From NCBI GenBank assembly GCA_030148625.1, contig JASBTC010000276.1, positions 1 to 16,043 of the forward strand: 16,043 nt of DNA, written 5' to 3'. Source of the DNA: Sphingobium sp. GTDB taxonomy: Bacteria > Pseudomonadota > Alphaproteobacteria > Sphingomonadales > Sphingomonadaceae. Below the pieces are notes generated by a model. The model had not been told where the DNA came from. It did no database searches and saw only the letters and a program-made list of their open reading frames with translations. The position numbers and the translations under genes are program-made. Shown here piece after piece: positions 14,945-16,043 of the stretch (position 1 is the stretch's first letter; each line of letters begins with the position of its first letter).

Positions 14945-16043
14945 TTATTCGGCGGCGATCGCCTGCTGCGCGCGGAAGTGCGGGATCACTTTCTCGCCGA
15001 TATTGCGGATCGTCTCCATGATCACATCGTGCGGCACCGCCCCCATCTGGAACAGGAACAGGATCTCGTCGGCGCCGGCATCGAACAGGCGCTGGACGTA
15101 ACGGATGCAATCGTCCGCGGTGCCGTACGCGTCCGCGACTTCCTCATAGGCGCCGGTATGCTCGGACCCGATAGTGATCTTCTCCTCGGAGAGATAGGCG
15201 ACGACCGCTTCCTTCTCCTTCTGGAGGATCGCGGCCTGCTCGTCTCCCGACAGATCCTCGACCGTCGGCTTGGGCCCGCCCTGATACCAATAGCCCAGCG
15301 ATTCGACGAAGAAGCGCTGGCCGCGCAGGCCGATCCGGCGCGCCTTTTCGCGATCGTCGAGCACGAGCGCGGGGCACAGCGCCGCCAGATGCTCGGTCGG
15401 GCGGAAGCCCACCTGATCCTCGACCTTCCGGCTGCTCCAGGCGGCGCGATAGATTTCGTTCTTCTTGGCGATATCCTCGGGGCCGGCGAAACCGAGCACC
15501 AGCGCGCCGATGCCACGCGCGCCGGCGGTGGTCAGCGCATCGGCGCGCGTGCACGCCATGTAGAGCGGCGGGTGCGGATCCTGATAGGGCTTGGGATGGA
15601 TCGGGCGCGACGGGATCTGGATATATTCGCCGTCATGTTCGATCTCGTCCTGCACCATGATCTTGGGGATCAGGTACATGGATTCGTCGATCATCGGCTG
15701 AAGATCGGCGAGGTTATAGCCGAAGGTGCCGGCTTCCTGCTGGGTGCCGCCCTTGCCCATGCCGAAATGGACGCGGCCGTTCGACAGGATGTCGAGCGTC
15801 GCGATGCGCTCGGCCACCTTCACCGGATGGTTCATCGCGGGCGGCAGGCAGACGACGCCATGGCCGATGCCGAGCCGGCTGGTCTTGCCCGCGAGAAAGG
15901 CGAGGAAAGTCTCGGGCGCGGACATATGCGCATATTGGGTGAGCGCGGTGTGCTCGACCGCCCAGACGGTGTCGAAGCCCATTTCCTCGGCGAGCAGCGA
16001 CTGCTCGACGATCTCGTGGAAAGTGCGCGCCTCGTTCTCGCGC
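14945..16043 (-). CDS. Luciferase-like (LLM-class) flavin-dependent monooxygenase, 5' end missing
   Basis: The frame stays open to the window edge, so the N-terminus lies outside; 365 residues are visible. The ATG at 15982 is internal: upstream of it the frame reads a helix ending QSLLAEE, followed by MGFDTVWAVEH, the usual early beta-strand 2 region of this family. Other landmarks are RLGIGHGVVCLPPAMNHP, the AERIATLDILSNGRVHFGMGKG segment that binds the flavin phosphate in relatives, and the C-terminal AGADEILFLFQMG. The TIM-barrel family uses reduced FMN or F420; sequence resemblance to limonene-monooxygenase/alkanal-monooxygenase-type proteins suggests an oxygenase using FMNH2 from a separate reductase. 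The flavin reductase at 868-1857 is one candidate supplier. It is the first visible gene of the minus-strand operon. Confidence 0.88.
   Translation of the reverse strand, partial: RENEARTFHEIVEQSLLAEEMGFDTVWAVEHTALTQYAHMSAPETFLAFLAGKTSRLGIGHGVVCLPPAMNHPVKVAERIATLDILSNGRVHFGMGKGGTQQEAGTFGYNLADLQPMIDESMYLIPKIMVQDEIEHDGEYIQIPSRPIHPKPYQDPHPPLYMACTRADALTTAGARGIGALVLGFAGPEDIAKKNEIYRAAWSSRKVEDQVGFRPTEHLAALCPALVLDDREKARRIGLRGQRFFVESLGYWYQGGPKPTVEDLSGDEQAAILQKEKEAVVAYLSEEKITIGSEHTGAYEEVADAYGTADDCIRYVQRLFDAGADEILFLFQMGAVPHDVIMETIRNIGEKVIPHFRAQQAIAAE

Overview
The window reads as a high-GC alphaproteobacterial chromosome segment, most likely from a sphingomonad (Sphingomonadaceae). This is inferred from codon usage, from two TonB-dependent receptors of the type abundant in that family, from a LuxR-type regulator with the same flavour, and from a sphingomonad-like intergenic repeat. 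No rRNA, tRNA, CRISPR, transposase or phage gene was seen. It looks like an accessory catabolic locus for a hydrophobic, probably cyclic, organic compound. The substrate cannot be read from the sequence.

Layout, left half (+ strand): the 3' end of a LuxR-family regulator (1-738). Next comes a two-gene unit: a flavin reductase fused to a MarR-like domain (868-1857) and a VOC-fold protein (1854-2399). After an AT-richer 158-bp gap there is a tightly coupled unit of SRPBCC protein (2558-3064), SnoaL/NTF2-like protein (3061-3534), Nu-class-like glutathione S-transferase (3531-4265) and TonB-dependent receptor 1 (4298-6664). A strong intrinsic terminator follows (6691-6724), and a second SnoaL-like gene (6729-7277) starts right at its tail.

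Centre: a 342-bp gene-free gap (7278-7619) holds two inverted copies of a 64-bp palindromic repeat and the terminator of the opposing operon.

Right half (- strand, read from right to left): a luciferase-like flavin monooxygenase cut by the window edge (14945-16043), a medium-chain (quinone-oxidoreductase-like) dehydrogenase (13906-14898), a small probable alpha/beta-barrel protein (13563-13919), a Dabb-like tandem-barrel protein (12932-13570), an XRE-type regulator (12027-12881), a CYP51-like cytochrome P450 (10507-11925), a [2Fe-2S] ferredoxin (10172-10507), and TonB-dependent receptor 2 (7620-9968), which seems to have its own promoter with a 9-bp direct repeat.

How the parts may work together (inference): the two outer-membrane receptors import the substrate. 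The P450, fed by the adjacent ferredoxin, and the luciferase-like monooxygenase, perhaps fed by the effector-sensing flavin reductase, insert oxygen. The dehydrogenase reduces or oxidises intermediates. The VOC, SRPBCC, SnoaL and Dabb proteins are candidates for isomerisation, ring opening, hydration or cyclisation steps, and the GST for glutathione-dependent cleavage or detoxification. A ferredoxin reductase is not present in the window. The most notable points are the reductase-MarR fusion, the P450/ferredoxin junction with an Ala-rich tail, the mirror-image receptors, and the repeat structures.
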